Source: Snodgrassella sp945267035
GTDB taxonomy: Bacteria > Pseudomonadota > Gammaproteobacteria > Burkholderiales > Neisseriaceae
NCBI RefSeq assembly: GCF_026535915.1
Contig: NZ_JAFNPF010000001.1
Location: 434,001-498,000 of the forward strand
Length of the DNA: 64,000 nt
Reading direction: 5' to 3'
This document shows positions 9,139 to 17,651 of the stretch, one piece after another. Positions within the stretch are counted from its first letter, which is position 1. Each line of letters starts with the position of its first letter. Under the pieces are notes generated by a model. The model was not told the origin of the DNA. It worked only from the letters and a program-made list of their open reading frames with translations, and did not search any database. Position numbers and translations under genes: made by a program.

Positions 9139-9230
9139 CGTTAAATCAGCTACAGGCTGGTTTAACAGTTTCTCCTCTATTTCTCCTTTGTAGACTTGGC
9201 GCACACTTAACCGTGTGCGCATTTTTTTAG
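9139..9230 (+). ncRNA. Candidate trans-acting small RNA with two CUCCU motifs
   Basis: A roughly 90-nt transcription unit in a 585-bp gap. The predicted 5' end is followed at once by a 10-bp hairpin (9141-9150 with 9156-9165, one G-U pair). A pyrimidine-rich single-stranded stretch then holds CTCCT at 9172-9176 and again at 9183-9187. An 8-bp GC-rich terminator closes the unit. CUCCU is complementary to the Shine-Dalgarno sequence, the usual mode of Hfq-dependent repressors. The plan resembles the Neisseria sibling small RNAs (NmsR/RcoF type), which repress uptake and citric-acid-cycle genes. Homology is not shown; this is a structural inference. Confidence 0.68.
9199..9229 (+). terminator. 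Terminator of the candidate small RNA
   Basis: GCGCACAC (9199-9206) pairs perfectly with GTGTGCGC (9213-9220) around TTAACC, followed by A and seven T. It is about 275 bp after tyrA, too far to be the natural tyrA terminator, which supports an independent transcript. Confidence 0.9.
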
Positions 9231-9508
9231 TTTTTTCTTTTTATGCTTTTGGCATTTTGGTAGGTTTTCTTTGAGTCCATCAGCTTGGTCAATTTTAGAA
9301 TCATGCTAGGTTGCACATCGTTGAATATGAAAGCCAGTGAAGCTATTTGTGGATAATGTAGCTCGGTTAGCTATCTGGTTCAAGATCAACTCTGCAACAA
9401 AAGTTAGCTCAGCAGGTATAAGTGGAATTCTTCTCGGCATAAATATTGTGATTGCTATGAATAAAGATTAATATAGTTTTTTTTGAATCTGCATTTCGCA
9501 AGGGGAAA

Positions 9509-9907
9509 ATGATGTCTGGAGAGCGTAATCTGCAAATTTTATTGAGTTCGGCTGCACCGCAGCATAACCCAGGACGGTTTGTTTTCTGTACGGTAGCGGA
9601 TGTGCATCCGACGTTATGGCAACAGGCTGTTGCAACTATCCGTGAGCAAGAGGGTGTCACGCTGGTTCTGGCTCAGGATGTGGCAGAAGCACATGGATTG
9701 AAATATGAGTATATCGCCGGCTGGATTACGTTGAAGGTGCATTCATCACTGGCTGCAGTGGGATTGACCGCTGCATTTTCGCAGGCATTGGCCAGTCAGC
9801 AAATCAGTTGTAATGTGGTTGCCGGTTATTATCATGACCATATTTTTGTGGCTGAAGACGATGTGACCCAAGCAATGGAAATTTTGCAAAGTTTAGGAAA
9901 TAAGTAG
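9509..9907 (+). CDS. ACT domain protein (DUF2241 type)
   Basis: A 132-residue protein of the COG3602-like ACT family: two short ACT-like halves, with the C-terminal half holding LTAAFSQALA and the characteristic CNVVAGYYHDHIFV segment near residues 101-114. Such proteins are thought to bind amino acids, but no reaction is known. A strong AAGGGG ribosome site lies 5-10 bp upstream; ATG at 9509 or 9512 both fit. It stands alone, about 280 bp after the candidate small RNA. Confidence 0.82.
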   Translation: MMSGERNLQILLSSAAPQHNPGRFVFCTVADVHPTLWQQAVATIREQEGVTLVLAQDVAEAHGLKYEYIAGWITLKVHSSLAAVGLTAAFSQALASQQISCNVVAGYYHDHIFVAEDDVTQAMEILQSLGNK

Positions 9908-10126
9908 GGTACAGCGGTAAGAAAGTTGTCTCAGGACAATGTTTAACAGGTAATAGCTTGAATTAAATTTGAGTTGATCTGATTGATGGATGCACGACAA
10001 GTCTGTACGGTCATTAGGGCAAAATACATTGATAATGGATTTTGCTGCAAAATCAGTTTCGCACCGTGAAATAATAAGATCCGATATCCTGGCTATAGCG
10101 TAAATTAATAAATAGGTTAGTTGGAA

Positions 10127-10161
10127 AACCTGAGCTTGCTTGCGCAGGAAAGGTTTTTTTA
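10127..10161 (+). terminator. Possible terminator
   Basis: CCTG-GC pairs with GC-CAGG inside AACC...GGTT, followed by seven T. It is about 220 bp after the preceding gene and just upstream of the next, so which transcript it ends is unclear. A leader attenuator is an alternative. Confidence 0.45.
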
Positions 10162-10184
10162 TCTAAGCATGATCAGTCGTTTAT

Positions 10185-10535
10185 ATGATCGATCTAAATC
10201 AAGGGCTATTTGATATGCCTCTACATTTTGCTTTAATTGCCAAAGCGGTTATTTCAATCCGATTGATTTTATTAACATTGTTTTATATTTTTATTAATAA
10301 TAAAACCTCGGATGATGGTGTGTGGGCGTGGATGTTTTGGGGTATTGTCGATTTTCCTTCAACGTTATTGATCAATTCAGACCAGATCATTGATCAAACC
10401 ATGAAGTTATTTAATACATCTTCCTCTAATCTGGTTTTGCTGATTCTACATGCAACCATTGGCAGTATTTATTGGGTCATTTTGGTTTCGGTTGTATTTT
10501 GGTTGTGGCGGGTATTCATTAAGAAATTAGAATAG
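10185..10535 (+). CDS. Small hypothetical membrane protein
   Basis: A 116-residue protein I do not recognise. Three hydrophobic stretches are visible, at residues about 14-37, 46-62 and 84-110, the last two ending in a basic tail (WRVFIKKLE). This suggests an inner-membrane protein with three spans. Codon usage looks like neighbouring genes, and there is no overlapping better frame. It stands alone, 300 bp before the DUF2461 gene, with no context that suggests a role. The start ATG lacks a strong ribosome site, so a start at the internal Met (residue 11) is possible. Confidence 0.55.
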   Translation: MIDLNQGLFDMPLHFALIAKAVISIRLILLTLFYIFINNKTSDDGVWAWMFWGIVDFPSTLLINSDQIIDQTMKLFNTSSSNLVLLILHATIGSIYWVILVSVVFWLWRVFIKKLE

Positions 10536-10848
10536 ACAGGTATTTGTTATCACTATACCAAGATGATGTGTAGCATGTTGGTGGCTAAATATTTGATATA
10601 ATTAAATATAAATGTGTTTTTTCTTGCGTTTTATACTAACCATGTTATTGTTTTCGATTACCGGCTGAAAAAAGCACTGGTGATGATGGCAAACTGGTCT
10701 TGACCAAATCAAGTAGACGATTTGGCTGTGTTTATTGCATGTGTGCTTAAATCAGTCAAGGTAGAGCGACGAAAAATGGTTGTCTAATATTCTTAGACTA
10801 TCTACGCCAATTTGTATGGAACAAGATCGATAGGTTAAGGGGAAAGAA
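10536..10848. other. Intergenic region, nothing specific seen
   Basis: About 310 bp of AT-rich sequence upstream of the DUF2461 gene; no open frame, hairpin or repeat stood out. Confidence 0.5.
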
Positions 10849-11538
10849 ATGAATCACTTTCAGGGTTTTAGCCAAGCTGGGCTCAATTTTTTACAAGATG
10901 TGTGGATTAATAATAGTAAATCTTGGTTTGAGCAGCATAGGGCAATCTATGATAATGAATTGATTAAACCATTTCGGTTGTTGGTGACCCAGCTAGCTGA
11001 TGAGATGCTGAAAATAGATTCACAGTTTGAAATACGTCCGGCAATCGGTAAAACTATTTCACGAATTCATCGCGATACGCGCTTTTCAAAAGATAAATCT
11101 TTATATCGCAATCGTTTATGGTTAACTTTTAAACGCCCTAATCGCGACTGGAAAGAAGCACCAGCTTATTTTTTTGAACTTAGTTCTGATGGCTATCGTT
11201 ATGGGCTGGGTTATTATTGTGCATCCAAACCGATGATGGATTTATTCCGAGAACAGATATTGAATGATTCAGGGCAATTTTTGCAGACGATACGCTGTGT
11301 GAAAAAACCTTTTGAACTTGTTGGGGAAAGTTATAAAAGACCCTTAATTAAGGAAAAAGACGCAAAAATCGCTACCTGGTATAACCGAAAAAATTTAGCT
11401 GTGATGGCGACAGAAAATAATGTCCAGGATGTGTTCAATGCAGATCTGGCCAAAAAATTGTCACGAGGTTTCAAAAGTTTGTTGCCTCTATATGATTATT
11501 TGATGTTTTTAGAAGAGTTCCGAAAAATAGGCATCTAG
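10849..11538 (+). CDS. DUF2461 domain-containing protein
   Basis: A 229-residue cytosolic protein of the DUF2461 family (also annotated TIGR02453). Characteristic segments are the N-terminal FLQDVWINNSKSWFEQHR, the basic ISRIHRDTRFSKDKSLYR block near residues 70-87, and YRYGLGYYCASKP near 120. The function of the family is not established. An AAGGGGAAAG ribosome site precedes the ATG. Length is normal. The gene lies between non-coding stretches and has no evident partner. Confidence 0.85.
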   Translation: MNHFQGFSQAGLNFLQDVWINNSKSWFEQHRAIYDNELIKPFRLLVTQLADEMLKIDSQFEIRPAIGKTISRIHRDTRFSKDKSLYRNRLWLTFKRPNRDWKEAPAYFFELSSDGYRYGLGYYCASKPMMDLFREQILNDSGQFLQTIRCVKKPFELVGESYKRPLIKEKDAKIATWYNRKNLAVMATENNVQDVFNADLAKKLSRGFKSLLPLYDYLMFLEEFRKIGI

Positions 11539-11792
11539 TCAGTTAATAGAATAGCCGATGACAAATCGAATGTACGGTGCAGGGTTTTGATTGCTAGAAA
11601 AATTGGACAACAGAATTTTAGGCATTTGTTTGTTTTCAACCGCATGCGGTTAAGCACTTTTTAAGCTTAGTCTGGAAAAATTCAGCTATTGTTTTTATTG
11701 GATAAATGTGTCGAAAAGGTTTTTCATCCAAAATTTCAGATGGTAAGTTTTTACTATTCCATCAGTTTTTTTCTGAGATTTTTTTATAGCCC

Positions 11793-12237
11793 TTATTTTA
11801 CCTTGAATACATCACACCGAGCGGTCTTATTTGTGCCCATCTTTTTCTCTTCAGTGTTGATATAGGTGTTGCATTCTACATCATCTTCTATTGTTACGGT
11901 TCCCTTACCGCCGTCTATAAAAAGGATCGATTTTTAACTCAAGTCCCGTCCCGTTTCAGTAAATTTTTTATTGCTGGATGATACAAAGATTATGGGGTTT
12001 TGGTTAAATGATCTTATCAATTGTTCTTAGCATTATATTTTAATAACCCATTGATTAGGAGTAAGCTAGGTTGATCTTGATCACTTCGCCATATACATTC
12101 TGTTCTTTCGATATTGGATTATTTGGTGTCACTCTAGTTTGTCTATAAGATGGTTTGATCTGCATGGAAAGGCTTGAAATTGTGCTAGTCCCATCTGTTT
12201 TGGCGCAAGCACAATTGAATAAATACGTTTTACTCAT
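11793..12237 (-). pseudogene. Degenerate minus-strand coding remnants, unrecognised
   Basis: Two minus-strand pieces look protein-like but cannot form one intact gene. The upstream piece (12237-12055) encodes 60 residues beginning MSKTYLFNCACAKTDG. The downstream piece (about 12028-11793) reads through FVSSSNKKFTETGRDLS, meets an in-frame TAA, and continues in the same frame as ILFIDGGKGTVTIEDDVEC to a final stop. Composition of the residues (balanced polar and hydrophobic, Cys and Gly conserved-looking) suggests a former exported or surface protein, but I recognise no family. It is possible that the 60-residue piece is a real small gene. Confidence 0.4.
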
Positions 12238-12352
12238 GCCACCAGCAAGATAGTCCGAATCTAGGCGCTATGGAAAGAACAGACGCTGCTGAAGGCTAGG
12301 ATTAATTGTCAAAAGTGTTCAGTTGGAAAAATGGCTGATATTTGTATGACAG

Positions 12353-12393
12353 GACAAAAAAACAGAGTTGAACGCTCGATGTTCAACTCTGTT
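12353..12393 (-). terminator. Strong terminator after padC
   Basis: A 13-bp perfect stem (12361-12373 with 12381-12393) with a 7-nt loop, followed on the minus strand by a T run. It lies 7 bp after the padC stop. Confidence 0.92.
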
Positions 12394-12399
12394 CGCTGT

Positions 12400-12912
12400 T
12401 TAGTTTGCTGACAGGTTTTGTGGAAAGTCGGCGGGCAGTTCGCTGGCTGGACAATTGATAATGTCTTCTCGGTTTTCACCACAATCACGAATAAAGGTGA
12501 TGGTTGCAAATTCGTCGATGACTTCAGTTGGATAAGCTGGTCCGGCATCGCGATACGCTTGCATTTGCGCAATATGGTCGTTTTGAAAGCAAACGGTTTT
12601 TTCTGGATTGTTGATGACCCAACGCGGGAAGAATATGGTGCCATGGAAGATTTTATCTTCAAGGTTGATGATCAGGCTGACATCGGTGCCAGTTGGCTCA
12701 GTCCAGGATATTTTAAATACTGCTTTGGCTACCTGCACGATATACACCTGTTGATCTTTAACCCAACGATTTCCCACGATACCGCTGTGAATGCGATAGT
12801 CCATGGTGGTGCTGTTTTTCACGTATATTTCGTAGTTCCAGCCATTGTCATAAGTGTAAACTAAATGTTTACCTACAAGCTCACTAAGATTATGTTTATC
12901 GAAATTTTGCAT
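12400..12912 (-). CDS. padC: Phenolic acid decarboxylase
   Basis: A 170-residue cofactor-free enzyme that decarboxylates ferulic, p-coumaric and caffeic acids to vinyl phenols, a detoxification step. The match to the family is very close: KHLVYTYDNGWNYEIYVK, DYRIHSG, GNRWVKDQ, SWTEPTGTDVSL and FFPRW. Residues aligned with the catalytic Tyr, Tyr, Arg and Glu of the Bacillus enzyme are Tyr19, Tyr21, Arg49 and Glu72. It is divergent from a LysR-type regulator 100 bp away, an arrangement known for padA in enterobacteria, and has its own strong terminator. In a bee-associated host it would meet pollen phenolics. Confidence 0.96.
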   Translation of the reverse strand: MQNFDKHNLSELVGKHLVYTYDNGWNYEIYVKNSTTMDYRIHSGIVGNRWVKDQQVYIVQVAKAVFKISWTEPTGTDVSLIINLEDKIFHGTIFFPRWVINNPEKTVCFQNDHIAQMQAYRDAGPAYPTEVIDEFATITFIRDCGENREDIINCPASELPADFPQNLSAN

Positions 12913-12993
12913 GCTGGTGTTCCTTAATTAAATAACCATTGAAGTTTAATCATTTATTTCTTGAATTAAAAACGTTATTTTTAGGCTAAAATG

Positions 12994-13008
12994 ATCGAAA
13001 ATTTCGAT
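12994..13008. promoter_or_regulatory. Putative LysR-type operator (ATC-N9-GAT)
   Basis: ATCGAAA-A-TTTCGAT is a perfect interrupted palindrome, 10 bp before the regulator start and 82 bp from padC. It fits the T-N11-A/ATC-N9-GAT pattern bound by LysR-type regulators. Placement suggests autoregulation and control of padC. Confidence 0.6.
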
Positions 13009-13018
13009 AGGTTTGGCA

Positions 13019-13888
13019 ATGAAAACGACTTTGGAACAATGGTTACTACTTCAGGCCGTGGTTGAATATGGTAGTTTTGCCCGCGCCGCAGCGGTTTTTC
13101 ATCGCAGTCAATCTTCTGTAAGTTACCAGATGACGTTGATGCAGGAACGTTTGGGTGTTTCTTTGCTGAAGGTTGTCGGGCGAAAAGCGGAATTAACACC
13201 GGTAGGGCAACAATTGCTGGCGCAGGCTTTGCCTTTATTACGTGGTTTCCAAGCTCTGGAAAATCGTGCTGTGGCTTTGCGTGGGGGCGAACGAGCTCGG
13301 CTGGATCTGGTGGTTGATAGTATTTTTCCTAAACTTCGGCTGTTTACGGTTTTGCGTCAATTTCAACAGATTTATCCTTCTACGCAAATTCATTTAACTG
13401 AGGTTTTGCGCAGTGAACGCTGTGCCGATTTACAGCAGCGTCAAGCTGATGTTTATATTATTACTCCTACTGACGAAAGGGGAGTGACGGGGAAGTTGTT
13501 GTTAAACGTGAATTTTGTAGCGGTAGTTCATCATGATCATCCGTTATTAAAATTGCCTGCTCCGTTATGTTCAAGCGATTTGGCGCGTTATCCGCTGATT
13601 GAAATAGTAAGTCGTGATCAACAGCAACTAACTGATCGGCAAGTTGCGACGGCAGAAAATTGGACGTTTACTACGATTGAAGCGGCGATCGAAGCGGTCA
13701 TTAATGGGGTTGGTTATGGTTGGTTGCCGGAAGAACGCATTCAGGCGCAGTTAATCAGTGGTGAGTTACGGTTGTTGCCATTATTACAGGGTGTGCAGCG
13801 TGCTACACCGATTTATTTATATGTCAATGAGGCTGTTGGAGAGTTGGATGAACAAACGACTCTGTTGGTTAATTTATTGCAGGAATAA
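13019..13888 (+). CDS. LysR-type transcriptional regulator, probable padC regulator
   Basis: A 289-residue LysR regulator. The N-terminal winged helix-turn-helix is clear (EYGSFARAAAVFHRSQSS, then YQMTLMQERLGVSLL), followed by a periplasmic-binding-protein-like effector domain from about residue 90. A TTG two codons upstream is in frame, but the ATG at 13019 is preferred. Being divergent from padC with a palindrome between them, it most likely responds to phenolic acids and controls padC; this is inferred from arrangement only. Length is normal for the family. Confidence 0.88.
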   Translation: MKTTLEQWLLLQAVVEYGSFARAAAVFHRSQSSVSYQMTLMQERLGVSLLKVVGRKAELTPVGQQLLAQALPLLRGFQALENRAVALRGGERARLDLVVDSIFPKLRLFTVLRQFQQIYPSTQIHLTEVLRSERCADLQQRQADVYIITPTDERGVTGKLLLNVNFVAVVHHDHPLLKLPAPLCSSDLARYPLIEIVSRDQQQLTDRQVATAENWTFTTIEAAIEAVINGVGYGWLPEERIQAQLISGELRLLPLLQGVQRATPIYLYVNEAVGELDEQTTLLVNLLQE

Positions 13889-14157
13889 GCATGCCATGGG
13901 TGAATTGACGGTTGGGATATTTGCGCAATGACCATGTTGTCATTATGAATTGATAAATTGTTGGGTTTTGCGGTTTACTGTCTATTAGCTTGATTATTCT
14001 ACTCGGGTAATGAATAGGGAGTTGCGGGTGTAAATGATAATTTTAAATTGTGCTGTTTTAGTGTGGTTGGCATAGTTTGAATAATTTTTGAAGATTAATC
14101 GTAGTATGGCGTATCATTTATTTTTATGTTAGCCAATAAAGTCAGAAATTTTGGTAA

Positions 14158-14433
14158 AACTCTAAATTGGTGCTTCATTGCTGTGGCATAGGAATATTCA
14201 AGTGTTTCATTAGCATTGAAATTTCTTTAAAAACAAAATTTGGTCAATTTTATTTACCAGCAGTAGATGGGGCAACTTTTTATGCTAGAGGACAGGAGTG
14301 AGATCAATTTGGTTGGTTTTGTATCAATTCTTACTCTGACTTAGCGATCAAACGAATTCATAAGATAGTTAAAATGCTCAAGAAGTCTTTTCCGCTTAGA
14401 GCTATGAAGGTGAAGATTAAAAATAGCAAATAA
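14158..14433 (+). pseudogene. Possible relic coding segment with internal stop
   Basis: Within the 750-bp gap after the LysR gene one frame is open from 14158 to 14433 except for a TGA at 14299-14301. The two halves read smoothly (for example FYLPAVDGATFYARGQE before the stop and FGWFCINSYSDLAIKRIHK after it). A later segment (about 14440-14520) also looks coding. I do not recognise the protein. No start codon or ribosome site is convincing. Chance open frame is a real alternative. Confidence 0.25.
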
Positions 14434-14526
14434 TAAGCTTTAAACTGGGAAAAGAATTTATTTGTTTGCAAGCACAATGGCCTAATTTGAATCAATTTTT
14501 AGCGTGGTATGGTGAATTAAATTTAA

Positions 14527-14565
14527 AAAAAACAAGCCAACTTAATCGGTTGGCTTATTTTTTTA
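14527..14565 (-). terminator. Bidirectional terminator after mipA-like gene
   Basis: AAGCCAAC (14534-14541) pairs with GTTGGCTT (14549-14556), with an A run before and a T run after. On the minus strand it lies 75 bp beyond the MipA/OmpV gene. Confidence 0.82.
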
Positions 14566-14639
14566 GCTAGAGCTTCTGTAAGCGTTCGGGTTTATTTTCG
14601 GGGATGAAAACGCATATGAACCCTGAAAGGACCCATGGT

Positions 14640-15383
14640 TTAGAATTGGTAGTTCATGCCTGCAAATATGCTGGGAATAACGCTGTGTTCTGTCATGGGG
14701 CTATGTTTCACATCTCCAGTCAATTTATCGACTCGAACGCCGGCGAAACCATTGATGTGTTTGGTCATTTTGTAGTTACCAGTGATCGCAACATAGGGGG
14801 TGAATGAGGATTTAGCATGATAGGCTGGTAGATCTGAGCGTTTTGCTTCCTGATGGGAAATGCCATAGTAGTAGTCGTTATGATTGCTGTTTGCCCATCC
14901 TAAGCCAATGGTTTGTAATACTGTCCATTTATCGCCACTAAAGGCAAAGTTGTAACTGGCATCCATTAATAAACTATTGCTGTTATCGAGCACATCTGCG
15001 CCCATGGATGCGGAAAAGTTGCCAATGGATGTGGTTAGGGAATAGCCTAATTCAGCGACGGCAGTAGGATGTCTTTTATCCAGTTTTTTTAGTTTGGCAT
15101 TATCGCTATCTTTGGGTTTGAATTGCTGCGGCAGATAACTTAAATCTACGGTGATTTCCTGTTTATCTGTTTTATACAAGTAGGCACCGATACTGAGGTC
15201 ATCAATAAAAAATCTTCCATTATCAATATCTATTTGTGGTAATGGCTCGGTTTGTCCACCGTACCCTTTATACGGTGATTTGCTCCAGCTAATACCTATG
15301 CCCAAAGAGTCAGCAAAAGCAGTAACCGTGGTAGAGCAAAGAAATAATAGCAGCATCAATTGCTGGAAATTTTTTTTGTACAC
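14640..15383 (-). CDS. MipA/OmpV family outer membrane protein
   Basis: A 247-residue exported beta-barrel protein. A signal peptide ending in VTAFA-DS is followed by SLGIGISWSKSPYKGYG, alternating barrel strands, and a terminal FAGMNYQF whose final Phe is the usual outer-membrane assembly signal. In E. coli the family member MipA scaffolds the murein hydrolase MltA with PBP1B. Whether this protein does so is unknown; related OmpV proteins have other roles. It is a single gene with a terminator beyond its 3' end, next to the Lrp regulator. Confidence 0.85.
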   Translation of the reverse strand: MYKKNFQQLMLLLFLCSTTVTAFADSLGIGISWSKSPYKGYGGQTEPLPQIDIDNGRFFIDDLSIGAYLYKTDKQEITVDLSYLPQQFKPKDSDNAKLKKLDKRHPTAVAELGYSLTTSIGNFSASMGADVLDNSNSLLMDASYNFAFSGDKWTVLQTIGLGWANSNHNDYYYGISHQEAKRSDLPAYHAKSSFTPYVAITGNYKMTKHINGFAGVRVDKLTGDVKHSPMTEHSVIPSIFAGMNYQF

Positions 15384-15580
15384 AATAGATCCAAATGAAT
15401 TGATATTGAATAATTAAGGTAAAAAATTCAGATGATTAGTTAATGATTTTGATCAAAGGTTGTTTGCATTAATTTATATTATATTCTCTCTTCTGGCTAG
15501 CATTCAGGTTTATTTTATGTTTATTAGCGTTTTTAAGCATGGTTTAACTTAAGGGGGTGGACTGTATTGATGTATGCATT

Positions 15581-16045
15581 TTATTCAAGGTGCAGGATAT
15601 GTTCTTCTTTAACTTCCTCCATCACTACGTAGCTGCGGCTTTCTGCTGCTGCCGGTAGTTGCAACAGGATATTACCCAGCATATTGCGATAGGCATGCAT
15701 GTTAGGGATGCGGATTTTGATCAGATAATCGTATTCTCCTGAAATCAGGTGGCACTCTAGTACCTGTGGAATGGTCAGTACTTCTCGGCGAAAATCTTCA
15801 AATATATTGCCCGATTTGGAGCGTAATTTGATTTCAACAAACACCAGTAAGTTTTGGTTGAGGGCGCGCGGATTGAGGCGTGCGTGATAGCCAGTAATGA
15901 TGTGTTCACGTTCCAGCCGGCGTACCCGTTCGGTAACCGGCGTAGTGGAAAGCCCCACGGTATCAGCCAGTTCGGTCATGGTTATACGGGCATTTTTTTG
16001 CAGGATAGACAATATTTTCATGTCGATTTTGTCTATGTTATTCAC
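15581..16045 (-). CDS. Lrp/AsnC-family regulator, probable dadA regulator
   Basis: A 154-residue Lrp-type protein: N-terminal helix-turn-helix (ITMTELADTVGLSTTPVTERVRR, residues about 21-43) and a C-terminal RAM/ACT-like ligand domain (LECHLISGEYDYLIKIR). It is transcribed away from dadA-alr, the arrangement seen in Pseudomonas, where the Lrp-like DadR senses L-alanine and activates dadAX. That function is therefore inferred here. A palindrome in the 163-bp gap may be its binding site. It could instead be a more global Lrp. Confidence 0.9.
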   Translation of the reverse strand: MNNIDKIDMKILSILQKNARITMTELADTVGLSTTPVTERVRRLEREHIITGYHARLNPRALNQNLLVFVEIKLRSKSGNIFEDFRREVLTIPQVLECHLISGEYDYLIKIRIPNMHAYRNMLGNILLQLPAAAESRSYVVMEEVKEEHILHLE

Positions 16046-16105
16046 GATGATTTGATCCTTTTTTACTGAGGTTCATTAAAATACTATTTTTTTTGCTCTG
16101 TTTAA

Positions 16106-16118
16106 AGTGAAATTCACT
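16106..16118. promoter_or_regulatory. Putative Lrp-type operator between regulator and dadA
   Basis: AGTGAA-A-TTCACT is a 13-bp interrupted palindrome about midway between the divergent genes. A TTGACG (16141) and TATTAA (16162) pair follows toward dadA with a short 15-bp spacer. Activator-dependent transcription would explain the poor spacing. Confidence 0.4.
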
Positions 16119-16208
16119 AGGTTTGGCTGTTTGATCTGGTTTGACGGTTAAATTAGGTTTATATTAAGCGATTGATGTAAGTTGATTGATGATTAGGGGA
16201 TGAAGCCT

Positions 16209-17465
16209 ATGAAGGTGTTGGTAATGGGTGCAGGTGTGGTAGGGGTCACGACAGCATGGTATTTGGCCAAAGCTGGGCATGAGGTGACAGTATTGGAACG
16301 CGGTGATCAAGCTGCTTTAGAAACCAGTTTTGCCAATGCTGGTCAACTCTCTTATGGTTATTCGGCTCCTTGGGCTGCTCCAGGTATCCCTCTTAAGGCG
16401 TTTAAATGGTTGTTTCAACAACACGCTCCATTGTTATTTCGTCCAGACGGCAGTTTATTTCAACTGCAATGGTTGTGGAAAATGCTCGCTAATTGCAATG
16501 CGCTCAGTTTTGCAGCCAATAAGGAACGGATGGTACGTATTTCCGAATATAGTCGGGAAATGCTTAAGCAACTACAAGCTGAGGAAAATATAGACTTTGA
16601 AGGACGACAGAAGGGGATTTTGCAAATTTTCCGCACTGATAAGGAAATGGCCAATGCTCAAGCAGATTTGCATATTTTCCAACAGTGGAATACGCCGGTT
16701 GAATGGTTGACTTCGGCAGAAGAATGTCTTCGCTATGAACCGGCTCTGGCACACATGGCATCTAAGCTAGCGGGTGCTTTGTACTTACCGCAAGATGCTA
16801 CAGGTGATTGTTATTTATTTACGACTAAATTGGCCGAGAAATGCGCGGATTTAGGGGTTAAGTTTCTGTATAAACATGCTATTACTACAATACAAGATGA
16901 AAAATGTCAGATAAAAGGTGTTGTGGCGAATGGTGAGTGGTTTACTGCTGATCATTATGTTTGTGCTTTAGGCAGTTTTAGCCGTCCGATGCTGAAAAAG
17001 CTGGGGATGAATATTCCTGTTTATCCGGTTAAGGGCTATTCGCTGACTATTCCGATTGCTGATGAAAATCTTGCTCCTCAATCGACGGTGATTGATGAGG
17101 CACATAAGGTAGCGGTTACTCGTTTTGATCAACGTATTCGTGTCGGCGGGATGGCGGAGTTATCCGGTTATCGCATTAAGCTGAATCCAAAACGACAGGC
17201 CACGTTGAGTATGGTGGTGAATGAATTATTTCCGCATTGTTGTCATCAGGATGATGCTGTGTTCTGGAGTGGACTGCGGCCGATGACGCCTGATGGTACG
17301 CCGATTATTGGAGCTAGCCGATTCACTAATTTATCTTTGAATACTGGTCATGGAACGTTAGGGTGGACCATGGCTTTAGGATCCGGTCGAATTCTGGCAG
17401 ATCTGATTAGTGGGGTTAAACCTGAAGTGGATAGTCAAGATTTATCTTTGACACGCTATATCTAG
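16209..17465 (+). CDS. dadA: D-amino acid dehydrogenase small subunit
   Basis: A 418-residue FAD enzyme that oxidises D-alanine to pyruvate and passes electrons to the membrane respiratory chain. The dinucleotide fold is at the N-terminus (VMGAGVVGVTTAWYLAKAG), and the FAD/substrate loops GGMAELSGY and NTGHGTLGWTMALGSG are near the C-terminus. An ATG at 16200 overlaps the AGGGG ribosome site; the ATG at 16209 has ideal spacing and gives the usual MKVLVMGAG start. Together with the downstream racemase it forms the alanine catabolic route. Length is normal. Confidence 0.95.
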   Translation: MKVLVMGAGVVGVTTAWYLAKAGHEVTVLERGDQAALETSFANAGQLSYGYSAPWAAPGIPLKAFKWLFQQHAPLLFRPDGSLFQLQWLWKMLANCNALSFAANKERMVRISEYSREMLKQLQAEENIDFEGRQKGILQIFRTDKEMANAQADLHIFQQWNTPVEWLTSAEECLRYEPALAHMASKLAGALYLPQDATGDCYLFTTKLAEKCADLGVKFLYKHAITTIQDEKCQIKGVVANGEWFTADHYVCALGSFSRPMLKKLGMNIPVYPVKGYSLTIPIADENLAPQSTVIDEAHKVAVTRFDQRIRVGGMAELSGYRIKLNPKRQATLSMVVNELFPHCCHQDDAVFWSGLRPMTPDGTPIIGASRFTNLSLNTGHGTLGWTMALGSGRILADLISGVKPEVDSQDLSLTRYI

Positions 17466-17651
17466 GCGGTTCAGACGGCAGAATAAGTTTATTCTATTCG
17501 GCTGGTTTTTTTATTGCTAGGCTTGAATGTGGGTAGCAGTATAATATTTTATGTTCTATTCCATTTAAGTATATTTGCGGCAGAGTTTTGATTTGAGACT
17601 GTGATTCAATCTTGATGAAGATTATCTGATTCGCACACAAGGAGATCGATT

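Noticed and set aside
12418..12864. 148-residue plus-strand frame opposite padC
   Set aside because: It is the antisense shadow of the clearly recognisable decarboxylase.
17470..17479. A perfect match to the 10-base Neisseria DNA uptake sequence (minus strand)
   Set aside because: Only one copy was noticed in 64 kb, whereas an organism using it would show dozens. A single match can arise by chance.
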